A stretch of 9,172 bases of DNA from an uncultured Collinsella sp. (GCA_900550785.1 URTL01000079.1:1-9172), one strand, 5' to 3'. Shown: positions 1-7,289, counted from the stretch's first letter. Notes: generated by a model not told the origin, from the letters alone. Translations and numbers: made by a program.

Positions 1-55
1 GGATATCGGACACAGGGGCCGCAAGGGCCCTTACACCAACTTTCTCGACACTACC
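1..55. other. Left-edge stretch with no identifiable gene
   Basis: These bases precede the plus-strand terminator and may be the 3' end or untranslated tail of a plus-strand gene or small RNA. All three plus frames are open through this stretch, so it gives no reading-frame information. No tRNA T-arm or CCA end is visible. A short GGGCC/GGCCC inverted repeat lies around 17-30, with no T tract after it. No identity is assigned. Confidence 0.3.
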
Positions 56-92
56 CCGAGTTCTGCGCCACTATGTGCAGGGCTCGGTTTTT
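56..92 (+). terminator. Intrinsic terminator of a convergent plus-strand gene outside the window
   Basis: The arms CCGAGTTCTGC (56-66) and GCAGGGCTCGG (77-87) pair over 11 bp with two G-T wobbles on the plus strand. The loop is 10 nt, and five T residues follow directly (88-92). On the minus strand the wobbles become A-C mismatches and there is no T tract, so the element works in the plus direction. It implies a transcript entering from the left edge and ending here, converging with the divIVA operon. Confidence 0.7.
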
Positions 93-117
93 ATGTTACG
101 CACCCCGGCACAGTCAT

Positions 118-147
118 AAAAAAGGACCCGCAAGATGCGGATCCTTT
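118..147 (-). terminator. Intrinsic terminator of divIVA and the division gene block
   Basis: The arms 121-132 and 136-147 pair over 12 bp around a 3-nt loop. The single imperfect position is a T-G wobble on the minus strand but a C-A mismatch on the plus strand. Reading on the minus strand, the stem runs into six T residues (complement of 118-123). The element begins 26 bp after the divIVA stop codon, where a transcript from yggS-sepF-yggT-divIVA would be expected to end. Confidence 0.88.
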
Positions 148-173
148 CTAGGCACTAAATTGTAGGCCGAATG

Positions 174-848
174 TTAGTCCAGGTCGTCGGCAGCGAAGTT
201 GTCGATCGGGGCGAAGGGATCGGCCACGGGGACAACCGGGTCAGCGACGGGCAGCGGCTCGGCGGGAACAGTCACCGCAGGAGAAGCGGCAGAACCGACC
301 GGCGTAGAGGCCATCAGATCGGCCGGGAAGGAGTTCTGGGCATCGTCCATAAAGTGCTGGATGAGCTTGAGGTACTCGGCCTTGAACTCCTCACGGGAAG
401 CCTTGAGACGATCGATCTCCTCGAGCTCGGCCTGCTTCTCGGTCAGAGCCTGGCGGATAACCTCGCGGGCCTTGGCGTCAGCCTCGTTGCGGATGCGCTC
501 AGCGTTCTCATTGGCATCGTTGACGATGGTCTCAGCGGTCTGCTGGGCAGCGATCAGGGCAGCGGAAATCTGGCGCTCCTGAGCGGAGAAGTCAGGGGCG
601 GGAGCAGCCACGGGGGCGGCAGGAACGGCCTGGTCGGCGGTATCCTGAGCCTGGGCAAGCTGAGCCTGTGCATCGGCAAGCTGCTGCTCGGTAGCAGTCA
701 GACGACCCTTAAGGTCGACGATCTTAGCGAGCATAGCGTCAACCTCGGAGGACAGCGTCTCCAAGAAGACGTCGACCTCAGCAGGATCGTAGCCACGCTT
801 GGCCTCAGAGAAAGTCTGAGCCTGGATGTCTGCAGGGGTAATAGCCAT
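174..848 (-). CDS. divIVA: DivIVA/Wag31 polar growth and septum-site scaffold
   Basis: The 224-residue protein has the DivIVA family N-terminus: a short lead (MAITPADIQAQTF), then GYDPAEVDVFL at residues 19-29, the membrane-curvature-sensing domain. A first coiled coil runs over about residues 30-70. An Ala/Pro linker follows at about 74-86, then a second long Ala/Glu/Gln-rich coiled coil at about 88-170. The last 50 residues are a Pro/Ala/Asp/Val-rich tail (for example VADPVVPVADPF) likely to be disordered. DivIVA proteins assemble at negatively curved membrane at poles and septa, and in actinobacteria they organise polar wall synthesis. The ATG is set by GGAGA at 7 nt spacing (minus-strand AAAGGAGACTTGTT before ATG). 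It is the last gene of its block, 61 bp after yggT, and ends just before a strong terminator. ylmH, which separates yggT and divIVA in many Firmicutes, is absent. Family assignment is firm; the cellular role is inferred from relatives. Confidence 0.93.
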   Translation of the reverse strand: MAITPADIQAQTFSEAKRGYDPAEVDVFLETLSSEVDAMLAKIVDLKGRLTATEQQLADAQAQLAQAQDTADQAVPAAPVAAPAPDFSAQERQISAALIAAQQTAETIVNDANENAERIRNEADAKAREVIRQALTEKQAELEEIDRLKASREEFKAEYLKLIQHFMDDAQNSFPADLMASTPVGSAASPAVTVPAEPLPVADPVVPVADPFAPIDNFAADDLD

Positions 849-909
849 AACAAGTCTCCTTTTTCATCGCCTCGGCGCTACACGCCCGACGTAAGTTACT
901 AAGTCAGTT

Positions 910-1191
910 CTACACGAGTATACCTATAAGAAGCTGCAGAGCCAGCCTCTGCACCAACTGCAACGCAATAATCGCAACGACCGGCGAAAAATCGATACCG
1001 CCCATCGGCGGGATGAAACGACGGAACAGGTTGAGCCACGGACCGCACACGCTATCAAGCACCGCAGCAATATCCTGAAGCAAACCACCCTGCTTCATGG
1101 GAATCCACGTCATAAAGCAGTAGACGACAATGAGCGTGGAATAGAAGTTGAACAGCGTGTTGACCAGCTGGACGATAGTGTAGATGTTGAT
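910..1191 (-). CDS. yggT: YggT/YlmG family small membrane protein with a non-ATG start
   Basis: YggT/YlmG proteins are small integral membrane proteins of the division cluster, linked in other organisms to division or membrane-protein and osmotic functions. From an ATC codon at 1191 the product is 93 residues, the usual family size. It has a hydrophobic segment at about residues 3-30, the loop GPWLNLFRRFIPPMGGIDFS (residues 50-69), which holds the family's RR.IPP.GG.DFSP signature, and a second hydrophobic segment at about 70-92. The first in-frame ATG (1113) would give 67 residues and delete the first membrane helix. No ATG, GTG or TTG exists in frame between the sepF stop and 1113. A GAGGAG at 1198-1203 sits 6 nt before the ATC, which is why this start was chosen; an ATT at 1197 directly abuts the GAGGAG and is less likely. 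The frame is the same as sepF, whose stop lies 21 nt upstream. Family call is firm, start is tentative. Confidence 0.85.
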   Translation of the reverse strand: MNIYTIVQLVNTLFNFYSTLIVVYCFMTWIPMKQGGLLQDIAAVLDSVCGPWLNLFRRFIPPMGGIDFSPVVAIIALQLVQRLALQLLIGILV

Positions 1192-1197
1192 GGGAAT

Positions 1198-1203
1198 CTC
1201 CTC
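1198..1203 (-). promoter_or_regulatory. Ribosome binding site of yggT (decides the start)
   Basis: The minus strand reads GAGGAG here, 6 nt before an ATC codon at 1191-1189 and with no ATG nearby in any frame. This spacing is normal for a Shine-Dalgarno site. It is the main reason to place initiation at the ATC and not at the distant ATG at 1113. Confidence 0.6.
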
Positions 1204-1212
1204 GTCTTGTCT

Positions 1213-1935
1213 TTACTTAAGGTAGCCGTCCGCACGAAGCTTCTTGAGATCGGAATCTTTGACCTCGCAACCGGCGGGCAGCACCATGAACACGCGGTCG
1301 CCCACCTCCTTGACCGTGGCACCCAGACCGCAGGCAAAGCCATAAGAGAAGTCCAAGACGCGCTTGGCCACTTCGGTGCGTACGCCCACAAAAATCAGTG
1401 CGACAGGCTGCTTGGTGCGAACGCGGCGCACCACGGTCTCCACGTCGTCATAGCTCTCGGGGCGCAGGACATAGGCCGGCAGCTGCGGCGTGGCGTTGAT
1501 GATATTGCTCGCATAGGCCGAGGCATCGCTCGGTGCAGGCGCGGGCGCAGCGGCGGCACGGGCGCGGGTGTTCTCGGCGTAGCTCGACGGCGTGTCATAG
1601 GCACCAGGACGATAACCGCTCGCAACACTGTCCTGCGAGCGCGAAGGCGGGTTATACGTCGTGGCATGGCGGGAGTCGTCGCCGACCAGCTGACCGGAGC
1701 GCGTATACACGGCAACCGACTCAGCTTCGCCACGGCGCGTCTGACCAAGCAGGCCGTTGCTCGGCTCGTCTTGGGTGTAGAAGCCCTCGCCCGAAGCACC
1801 ACTGTAGCCGTTGCCCTGATAGCCATCGTCATAGCCATCATCGTAGCCGTAGTCGTCGTCCTGGCCATAACCCTGGTCGTAACCCTGCTGGCCGCCCAGG
1901 TGCATCTTATTTTTAATCTCGTCAAGGAAGCCCAT
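1213..1935 (-). CDS. sepF: SepF, membrane anchor of the FtsZ ring
   Basis: SepF tethers FtsZ to the membrane. It binds lipid through an N-terminal amphipathic helix and the FtsZ C-terminal peptide through its C-terminal domain; in actinobacteria, which lack FtsA, it is a main anchor. The ATG at 1935 gives 240 residues and the sequence MGFLDEIKNKMHLGG, matching the family's membrane helix. An in-frame upstream start at 1986 would bury this helix and lacks support, while GAGAGGA (1943-1949) lies 7 nt before the chosen ATG. Residues 15-55 are Gly/Tyr/Asp/Gln-rich with repeated DDGY units. Residues 56-145 are a variable, probably disordered linker with an Ala/Pro run near 127-135. The SepF core spans about residues 153-226, with VALIFVGV (178-185), RVLDFSYGFACGLG (192-205) and VFMVLPAG (215-222). 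It follows yggS by 60 bp and precedes yggT by 21 bp. The length is above that of a minimal SepF (about 150) because of the linker. Confidence 0.93.
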   Translation of the reverse strand: MGFLDEIKNKMHLGGQQGYDQGYGQDDDYGYDDGYDDGYQGNGYSGASGEGFYTQDEPSNGLLGQTRRGEAESVAVYTRSGQLVGDDSRHATTYNPPSRSQDSVASGYRPGAYDTPSSYAENTRARAAAAPAPAPSDASAYASNIINATPQLPAYVLRPESYDDVETVVRRVRTKQPVALIFVGVRTEVAKRVLDFSYGFACGLGATVKEVGDRVFMVLPAGCEVKDSDLKKLRADGYLK

Positions 1936-1942
1936 GGTTGTG

Positions 1943-1949
1943 TCCTCTC
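1943..1949 (-). promoter_or_regulatory. Ribosome binding site of sepF
   Basis: The minus strand reads GAGAGGA, ending 7 nt before the ATG at 1935. It supports the start that exposes the amphipathic MGFLDEIKNK helix, not the longer frame beginning at 1986. Confidence 0.75.
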
Positions 1950-1995
1950 GCGGTTTAGTGCAGGCGCCCCGATAATCAGTGCGCACTTCAGAGCC

Positions 1996-2733
1996 TTATT
2001 TTACTGCAAACTCCGGGCTAAATACTACCCTGCCCAGGCGAACGAGCGTAGAGCCCTCCTCAAGGGCAGACTCAAAGTCCTCGCTCATGCCGCAAGAGAG
2101 CTCGGGCAAGCTCAGATCGGGATGCGCCGCCTCCAGCTCATCCCTCAGCTCACGAAGCCCCGCAAAGGTGCGGCGTGCCACATCCTTATTCCCCCGGGGC
2201 GCCATAGTCATAAGCCCCTGTACGCAAATTCCCTCAAGTTCCGCAAGCTCGCCGGCAGCGCCACGAATCTCATCGGGCGAAAAACCGCCCTTGGACTCCT
2301 CGCCGCTTACGTTAACCTCGATCAGCACCTGCTGGGGGGCGGCGAGCTCGCCAGCTTCGATCTTGCGAATGGCACGGCTCGAGATCGCCTGCGCCAGATG
2401 CAGCGAACCCACCGAGTGAATCAGCTCGGCTGAGCCCAGCACCGCATTGATCTTATTGGTCTGCAGGTTGCCGATCATATCGAAGCGCACCTCGGGCAGC
2501 TCCGGATGCTCCGCCAGACCCGTGAGCTTGCGAACCAGCTCCTGCGGGCGATTCTCGGCAAAATGGCGATACCCCGCCTGGATGGCGGCAACGGTCTCAT
2601 CGACACCAACGGTCTTGGACACGGCAATGAGGCGCGCGGCGTCGTGGGGACGGCCTGCGCGATCGAGCGCCGCATAAAAACGTTCAAGAATCTGCTCGCG
2701 GCGAGCGCGCATCAAGTCCAAATAGTTATCCAT
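1996..2733 (-). CDS. yggS: YggS/YlmE (PLPBP family) pyridoxal 5'-phosphate homeostasis protein
   Basis: The 245-residue product is a cytosolic member of the PLPBP/YggS family, single-domain proteins with an alanine-racemase-like barrel. They bind pyridoxal phosphate and buffer vitamin B6 and amino acid pools without a known catalytic reaction. The PLP lysine is K40 in LIAVSK. Other signatures are HFAENRPQEL (usual form FGEN.QE; here Ala replaces Gly), MIGNLQTNK, IHSVGS, VNVSGEESKGGF, GLMTMAP, and near the end LSCGMSEDFESALEEGSTLV followed by RLGRVVF, which contributes phosphate-binding residues. GGAGG lies 9 nt upstream of the ATG. It is the ylmE position of the division cluster, normally next to pgeF, but here separated from it by the whole pst-phoU operon. 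It follows phoU by 119 bp and precedes sepF by 60 bp. Confidence 0.92.
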   Translation of the reverse strand: MDNYLDLMRARREQILERFYAALDRAGRPHDAARLIAVSKTVGVDETVAAIQAGYRHFAENRPQELVRKLTGLAEHPELPEVRFDMIGNLQTNKINAVLGSAELIHSVGSLHLAQAISSRAIRKIEAGELAAPQQVLIEVNVSGEESKGGFSPDEIRGAAGELAELEGICVQGLMTMAPRGNKDVARRTFAGLRELRDELEAAHPDLSLPELSCGMSEDFESALEEGSTLVRLGRVVFSPEFAVK

Positions 2734-2783
2734 TGCTAATCGCCTCCGCTAACAGCCAAACAAGTAGTCCCATGCTAACGCAA

Positions 2784-2815
2784 GAGCGCGGCCCCGCATG
2801 TGCAAGGCCGCGCTC
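2784..2815 (-). terminator. Strong GC-rich hairpin between phoU and yggS (partial terminator or mRNA end structure)
   Basis: GAGCGCGGCC (2784-2793) and GGCCGCGCTC (2806-2815) form a perfect 10-bp stem with a 12-nt loop. On the minus strand the stem is followed by TTGCGTT, which is not a proper T tract; the plus strand is no better. It lies 37 bp after the phoU stop. It could weaken read-through from the phosphate operon into the division genes, stabilise the 3' end of the pst-phoU mRNA, or work with a factor. The stem is certain; terminator function is not. Confidence 0.45.
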
Positions 2816-2852
2816 ACTTAGGTATTTACAATCTTTCGACGAACGGGGTTAC

Positions 2853-3710
2853 TTACTCCTCGTCGTCCTCGCCATCGTCCTCGTCCTCAAGATGATCGAG
2901 CAGATAGCGAAGACCCTCGCTGACCTCGTTAACGGGCACCTTGGCAACGTAGCGCGCGTCGACGGCGGGCCTCATGATAACACCCTCGCCCGAAGGCACG
3001 CGCATGCTCTCGAGCTCATCCTCATCAGTGCGGGCGATATCGCCGGCATTCATGCGCTGACCAGTCAACAGGAAGGTCAGACGGCAGGCGGCATCGATGG
3101 AAATCGAGGCGATGCGATCGAGGTAGCGCGAAACCATGATGGCGCGGCGCAGGTCGTCATAGTTGCTGTCGTCGTCCATAAAGTCGCCCGTATCCATACG
3201 GTTAAAGGTACGGAAGAACTTCTCGTAGGCGGCGTGCACTGGCTCGTCCTCGACGGCCAAGTTGCAGATGATGGACATATCATTGGTGACGAGCGCGGAA
3301 AGCGAAGAGCCCAGCACCTGGTAGACAGCCTCAGCCTCGGCCTCAACCGTGCCGACAAGCTCCTTGGGCAGCGAGATGTCGGCCTTGATCATATGACGCG
3401 TGGCGCGGCAGATCTGACGGACCTTATCGGTCATGCGCTGCAGGTTAAAGTCGACGTAGATGATCGTCTGAAGCAGGCGGAAGTCGGAGGCGACCGGTGA
3501 CTGCGTGGCGATCAGGTTGTAGCACACGGCCTCCAAGTTAGCGCAGCGCGCGTCAATCGAAAGCGTGCGCTTCTTGGTCTTGGTGGCGAGCTTGCGGTCG
3601 TCGGTCACATAGGCCTTAACGGCATCGTGGAGGGCCAGATCGACGGCCTCGTAGATGCTCAGCATCTCGTGGCGGGCCTCGATGAGCTGACGGGAAAACA
3701 GTTTACGCAT
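2853..3710 (-). CDS. phoU: PhoU, phosphate signalling regulator (extended, with degenerate metal motifs)
   Basis: PhoU couples the PstSCAB transporter to the PhoR/PhoB-type two-component system and represses the phosphate regulon when phosphate is plentiful. The 285-residue protein has two helical PhoU repeats. Repeat 1 spans about residues 10-110, with ATQSPVASDFRLL (68-80) matching the family Q.PVA.DLR motif. Repeat 2 spans about 120-218, ending in SRYLDRIASISIDAACR and LLTGQR. The usual E/DxxxD metal motifs are altered: repeat 1 reads QRMTD (91-95) and repeat 2 DRIAS (198-202). Residues 219-285 are extra compared with ordinary PhoU (about 215-240 residues) and end in an acidic tail rich in Asp and Glu. 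GGAG lies about 6 nt before the ATG. The gene follows pstB by 92 bp. No phoR/phoB-like genes are in the window. Family call is firm; loss of metal binding is an inference. Confidence 0.9.
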   Translation of the reverse strand: MRKLFSRQLIEARHEMLSIYEAVDLALHDAVKAYVTDDRKLATKTKKRTLSIDARCANLEAVCYNLIATQSPVASDFRLLQTIIYVDFNLQRMTDKVRQICRATRHMIKADISLPKELVGTVEAEAEAVYQVLGSSLSALVTNDMSIICNLAVEDEPVHAAYEKFFRTFNRMDTGDFMDDDSNYDDLRRAIMVSRYLDRIASISIDAACRLTFLLTGQRMNAGDIARTDEDELESMRVPSGEGVIMRPAVDARYVAKVPVNEVSEGLRYLLDHLEDEDDGEDDEE

Positions 3711-3802
3711 GGTTCACTCCAATCAGTTGGGTGCGGTCATGCCGCCCGCACAGTGAATACGCACCGGACCAGATCCGATCGGCTTGGGACTAGTCGCACC
3801 GA

Positions 3803-4606
<804 letters not shown>

Positions 4607-4618
4607 GGGACTCCTTAA

Positions 4619-5524
4619 CTAGCGACGCTTGCGCGACAGAAAGCGCGCAAACAGGTTGAAGGCCAAAATGATCACCATCAGCAAGAGCGCCGTGCCGTAG
4701 GCTGCGTTCATGTTGATGCCGTCGTTGGCAAGCAGGTACAGATGGACCGTCATGGGGCGGCCGGAATCGAGCGGCGAAATAGGTAGATTGATGGCTTGGC
4801 CCATGGTGTAGAGCACCACCGCGGTCTCGCCAATGGCACGGCCGATGGCGAGGACGATGCCCGTGGCAATACGGCCAAAGGCAGAAGGAAGCACGATCTT
4901 GGAGACAACCTGCCACTTGGTGGCGCCCAGGCCGTACGCGCCCCAACGGATATAGCGCGGAACGGCGCGAATGGCCTCTTCGGTGGTGCGCATGACGATG
5001 GGAAGCATCAAGAGCGCGAGCGCCAGAGCGGCCGAGACCATCGAAAGGCCCAGGCCCATGGCCTCGACAAACAAGGCGTAGCCAAAGAGACCCATAACGA
5101 TGGAGGGCACCGAGGCCAAAGCATCGGCAGCATAACGGATGAGCTCGACGACCTTGCCCTGTTTGGCGTACTCGGCCAGATAGACGGCCGCTAGCACGGC
5201 GACCGGCGTACAGATGAGCATGGCGAGCGCCGTCACGTAGATGGTCGAGACAATCGTAGGCCAAATGCCGCCCTCGGCGTTGACACCCTGGGGCCAACCG
5301 AAGATAAAGTCGAGCGAAATATGCGGTAAGCCATTAACAACCACGTAGGCGATGATAGCGACCAGCACAAGCGTGGTGATATAGGCCGCGGCGCGGAACA
5401 CGCCGAGCATGATCTTGTTTGACAGGTCCTTGTTGATACGGCCCTTCTTACCGTGGGAAAGGGCACGCTTGATGCGCTCGCGCGACGAGGTCGTATCGAC
5501 CGTCGTGTCAACGGAATCGGACAT
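4619..5524 (-). CDS. pstA: PstA, phosphate ABC transporter permease
   Basis: PstA pairs with PstC to form the membrane channel for phosphate. The 301-residue protein begins with a cytoplasmic tail of about 40 residues rich in Ser, Thr, Lys and Arg. Hydrophobic segments follow at about 43-65, 92-118, 135-155, 160-178, 217-240 and 276-295, giving six predicted membrane helices. The EAA-type coupling loop that contacts PstB is GAYGLGATKWQVVSKIVLPS (195-214), followed by the Pst hallmark GRAIGETAVV (228-237). The gene starts 3 bp after the pstC stop, with a GAGGGGG ribosome site inside the end of pstC, so the two are likely translationally coupled. Pairing with PstC is clear from order and from the shared GRAIGET motif. 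Confidence 0.96.
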   Translation of the reverse strand: MSDSVDTTVDTTSSRERIKRALSHGKKGRINKDLSNKIMLGVFRAAAYITTLVLVAIIAYVVVNGLPHISLDFIFGWPQGVNAEGGIWPTIVSTIYVTALAMLICTPVAVLAAVYLAEYAKQGKVVELIRYAADALASVPSIVMGLFGYALFVEAMGLGLSMVSAALALALLMLPIVMRTTEEAIRAVPRYIRWGAYGLGATKWQVVSKIVLPSAFGRIATGIVLAIGRAIGETAVVLYTMGQAINLPISPLDSGRPMTVHLYLLANDGINMNAAYGTALLLMVIILAFNLFARFLSRKRR

Positions 5525-5527
5525 AGC

Positions 5528-6451
5528 CTACCCCCTCTTCTTGGAAATCAGACGGACGATGCCCACCAGCATGGCGGAGATGATAAACAGGACCACGCCC
5601 ATGCCGAACAGAGCCGAGCGGTGCAGGCCCGAGGAATAGCTCATGTCGAGCGCGATCTGGCTCGTGAGCGTCGAGATGGGGCTCGCAATGCTGTCGGGAA
5701 TAACCGGAGCGTTACCCACGACCATGAGCACGGCCATGGTCTCACCGATGGCACGGCCCATACCCAGCACGATGGCATCAACGATACCCAGTTTGGCGGC
5801 AGGTAGCACGACCTTATAGATGGTCTGCCACTTAGTAGCACCCATGGCATACGATGCCTCGCGAATGCCCATGGGAATGGAATTGAGGGCATCGATGGTA
5901 AGCGTCGTGATGGTAGGGACGATCATGATGGCGAGCACGAACCACGCTGTCAGCGCACCAAAACCAAGACCACCGGTCAGTTGTGCGATAAACGGGCGGA
6001 TGATGATCATGCCGAAAAAGCCGTAGATGATAGAAGGGATGCCGGCCAGCAGGTCGACGGCAGGGCTGATGAGCTTGCGCACGCGCTTGCCGGCGATCTC
6101 GACCAGGTATACGGCCGTACCCACACCTAGCGGCACGCCTATGGCGAGCGCACCGACGGTCACCAGACCTGAGCCGGCAAGCAGCGACATGATGCCGTAG
6201 TGGCCCTCAGAGGGCGCCCACGTAAAGCTAAAGAAGTCCGCCAGACCGATGTCGGTAAAGACGGGCAGCGCCGAGTACGTGGTAAAGACAAAAATCAGGA
6301 TGACGGTAACGACCGCCAAGAACGCGCAGGCAAAGAAGATCCACTGCAGCGCCTTCTCCTTGATATAGGTACTGCGCGATACGAGCGCCAGCTCGCGCTT
6401 CTTGGGCGTCTGAACATTCTGCTCAGTCTGGGAGTTTTCCTGTGCTTCCAT
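5528..6451 (-). CDS. pstC: PstC, phosphate ABC transporter permease
   Basis: This is the first permease gene of the phosphate importer. From the ATG at 6451 it encodes 307 residues. A polar, Gln/Glu-rich cytoplasmic N-terminus of about 35 residues leads to membrane segments at about 36-60, 88-118, 135-153, 165-186, 223-247 and 280-303. The EAA loop is EASYAMGATKWQTIYKVVLP (198-217), followed by GRAIGETMAVLMV (232-244), both shared with PstA. An in-frame GTG at 6460 would overlap pstS by 8 bp, but GGGGAG at 6460-6465 lies 8 nt before the ATG and is too close to serve the GTG, so the ATG is preferred. Only 1 bp separates the pstS stop from this ATG, pointing to translational coupling. Confidence 0.95.
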   Translation of the reverse strand: MEAQENSQTEQNVQTPKKRELALVSRSTYIKEKALQWIFFACAFLAVVTVILIFVFTTYSALPVFTDIGLADFFSFTWAPSEGHYGIMSLLAGSGLVTVGALAIGVPLGVGTAVYLVEIAGKRVRKLISPAVDLLAGIPSIIYGFFGMIIIRPFIAQLTGGLGFGALTAWFVLAIMIVPTITTLTIDALNSIPMGIREASYAMGATKWQTIYKVVLPAAKLGIVDAIVLGMGRAIGETMAVLMVVGNAPVIPDSIASPISTLTSQIALDMSYSSGLHRSALFGMGVVLFIISAMLVGIVRLISKKRG

Positions 6452-6452
6452 G

Positions 6453-7289
6453 CTACTCACTCCCCTTCTCGTCGTTGGTGACGGGGATAAAGCCCGCCTC
6501 GCGAATCTGCTTGTCCATCTTTTCGGACGTCACGTAGTCGATGTAATCCTGCGCCTGCTGCGAAGGCGCACCCTTCACAAAGAAGTAAAGGTCGCGCGAG
6601 ATGGGATAGCCGCCGCTCGCGACCGTCTTCTCGGACGCCTCAACATGATTGACCGAGACGGCCTTGACCGAGGTCTTGGCGTTGAGGCTATCGACGAAGC
6701 CCAGCGAAATGTAGCCAATGGCACCGCGCGAACGAGATACCACGTCGCGCACCTGGCCCGTACCCGAAAGAACAGCCGAACGGCGATCGAACGGCGTGCC
6801 ATCCATCACGATGGTACGGAAGGCCTCGCGCGTACCGGACGCCTCGTCTCGGTTGATGACCTGAATCCTCAGGTCCTCGCCACCGACCTCTTTCCAATTG
6901 GTAATCTTGCCGGCGTAGATATCGCGGAGCTGCTCGGTCGAGAGGTTATCGACGGGGTTGTCGTCGTTCACGATGACCGCAATACCGTCGTGGGCAATGA
7001 CGATGGGAGTCAGGCCCAGATCCTGTTCGTCGGCATTGAGTCCACGGGAGGAGCTGGCGATATCGGCCGTGCCGGCGCTGACGGCCTCGATCCCAGCGGA
7101 AGAACCCAAACCGGAAACGAGCACGTCGATGCCGGTCTCCTCCTTAAAGCCCTCGGCCGCAATCTCGGCGATAGGAAGGCAGGTCGTGGAGCCGGCCACG
7201 GTAATGGAAGAGGTAGAAGATCCCGAAGAACAGGCGCACAGCGTAAGCGTAAGCACAGCGACGCTCAGGACCGATACGATCTTTCTCAT
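6453..7289 (-). CDS. pstS: PstS, phosphate-binding lipoprotein
   Basis: PstS captures phosphate outside the membrane and delivers it to PstC/PstA. The 278-residue precursor starts MRKIVSVLSVAVLTLTLCAC, a signal peptide with lipobox LCAC, so lipidation of Cys20 is predicted. A Ser-rich spacer follows. Phosphate-site signatures are VAGSTTCLPI (31-40), GLGSSAGIEAV and ADIASSSRGL in the first lobe, INRDEASGTREAF in the second, and SRSRGAIGYISLGF. The length is short but normal for Gram-positive PstS. The ATG overlaps the pgeF stop as ATGA (7286-7289). The 20 bases upstream (GGCGTGATGCT before ATG) contain no clear Shine-Dalgarno site, so translation probably depends on ribosomes finishing pgeF. 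No promoter-like gap or PHO-box-like repeat lies immediately upstream, which is unusual for pstS. Confidence 0.96.
   Translation of the reverse strand: MRKIVSVLSVAVLTLTLCACSSGSSTSSITVAGSTTCLPIAEIAAEGFKEETGIDVLVSGLGSSAGIEAVSAGTADIASSSRGLNADEQDLGLTPIVIAHDGIAVIVNDDNPVDNLSTEQLRDIYAGKITNWKEVGGEDLRIQVINRDEASGTREAFRTIVMDGTPFDRRSAVLSGTGQVRDVVSRSRGAIGYISLGFVDSLNAKTSVKAVSVNHVEASEKTVASGGYPISRDLYFFVKGAPSQQAQDYIDYVTSEKMDKQIREAGFIPVTNDEKGSE
6460..6465 (-). promoter_or_regulatory. Ribosome binding site of pstC
   Basis: The minus strand reads GGGGAG inside the end of pstS, 8 nt before the ATG at 6451. It fixes the pstC start at that ATG and not at the overlapping GTG at 6460. Confidence 0.65.

Noticed and set aside
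1978..1987. Perfect 10-bp palindrome AGTGCGCACT in the yggS-sepF gap
   Set aside because: Short palindromes are common by chance in GC-rich DNA. No promoter element or second copy accompanies it, so an operator cannot be supported.
1207..2433. A 408-codon plus-strand open frame antisense to sepF and yggS
   Set aside because: It lies opposite two genes with clear family motifs, shows low-complexity Arg/Ala/Val composition typical of reversed GC-rich coding DNA, and has no family signature.
2733..3500. A 255-codon plus-strand open frame antisense to phoU
   Set aside because: It mirrors phoU, which has PhoU motifs and a good ribosome binding site. The antisense product is rich in Val/Gly/His/Asp with no recognisable domain.
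3711..3802. Small inverted repeats in the pstB-phoU gap (GTGCGG/CCGCAC near 3731-3751, GATCGG/CCGATC near 3776-3806)
   Set aside because: The stems are only 6 bp, there is no T tract, and alternative pairings compete. No terminator or promoter is supported.
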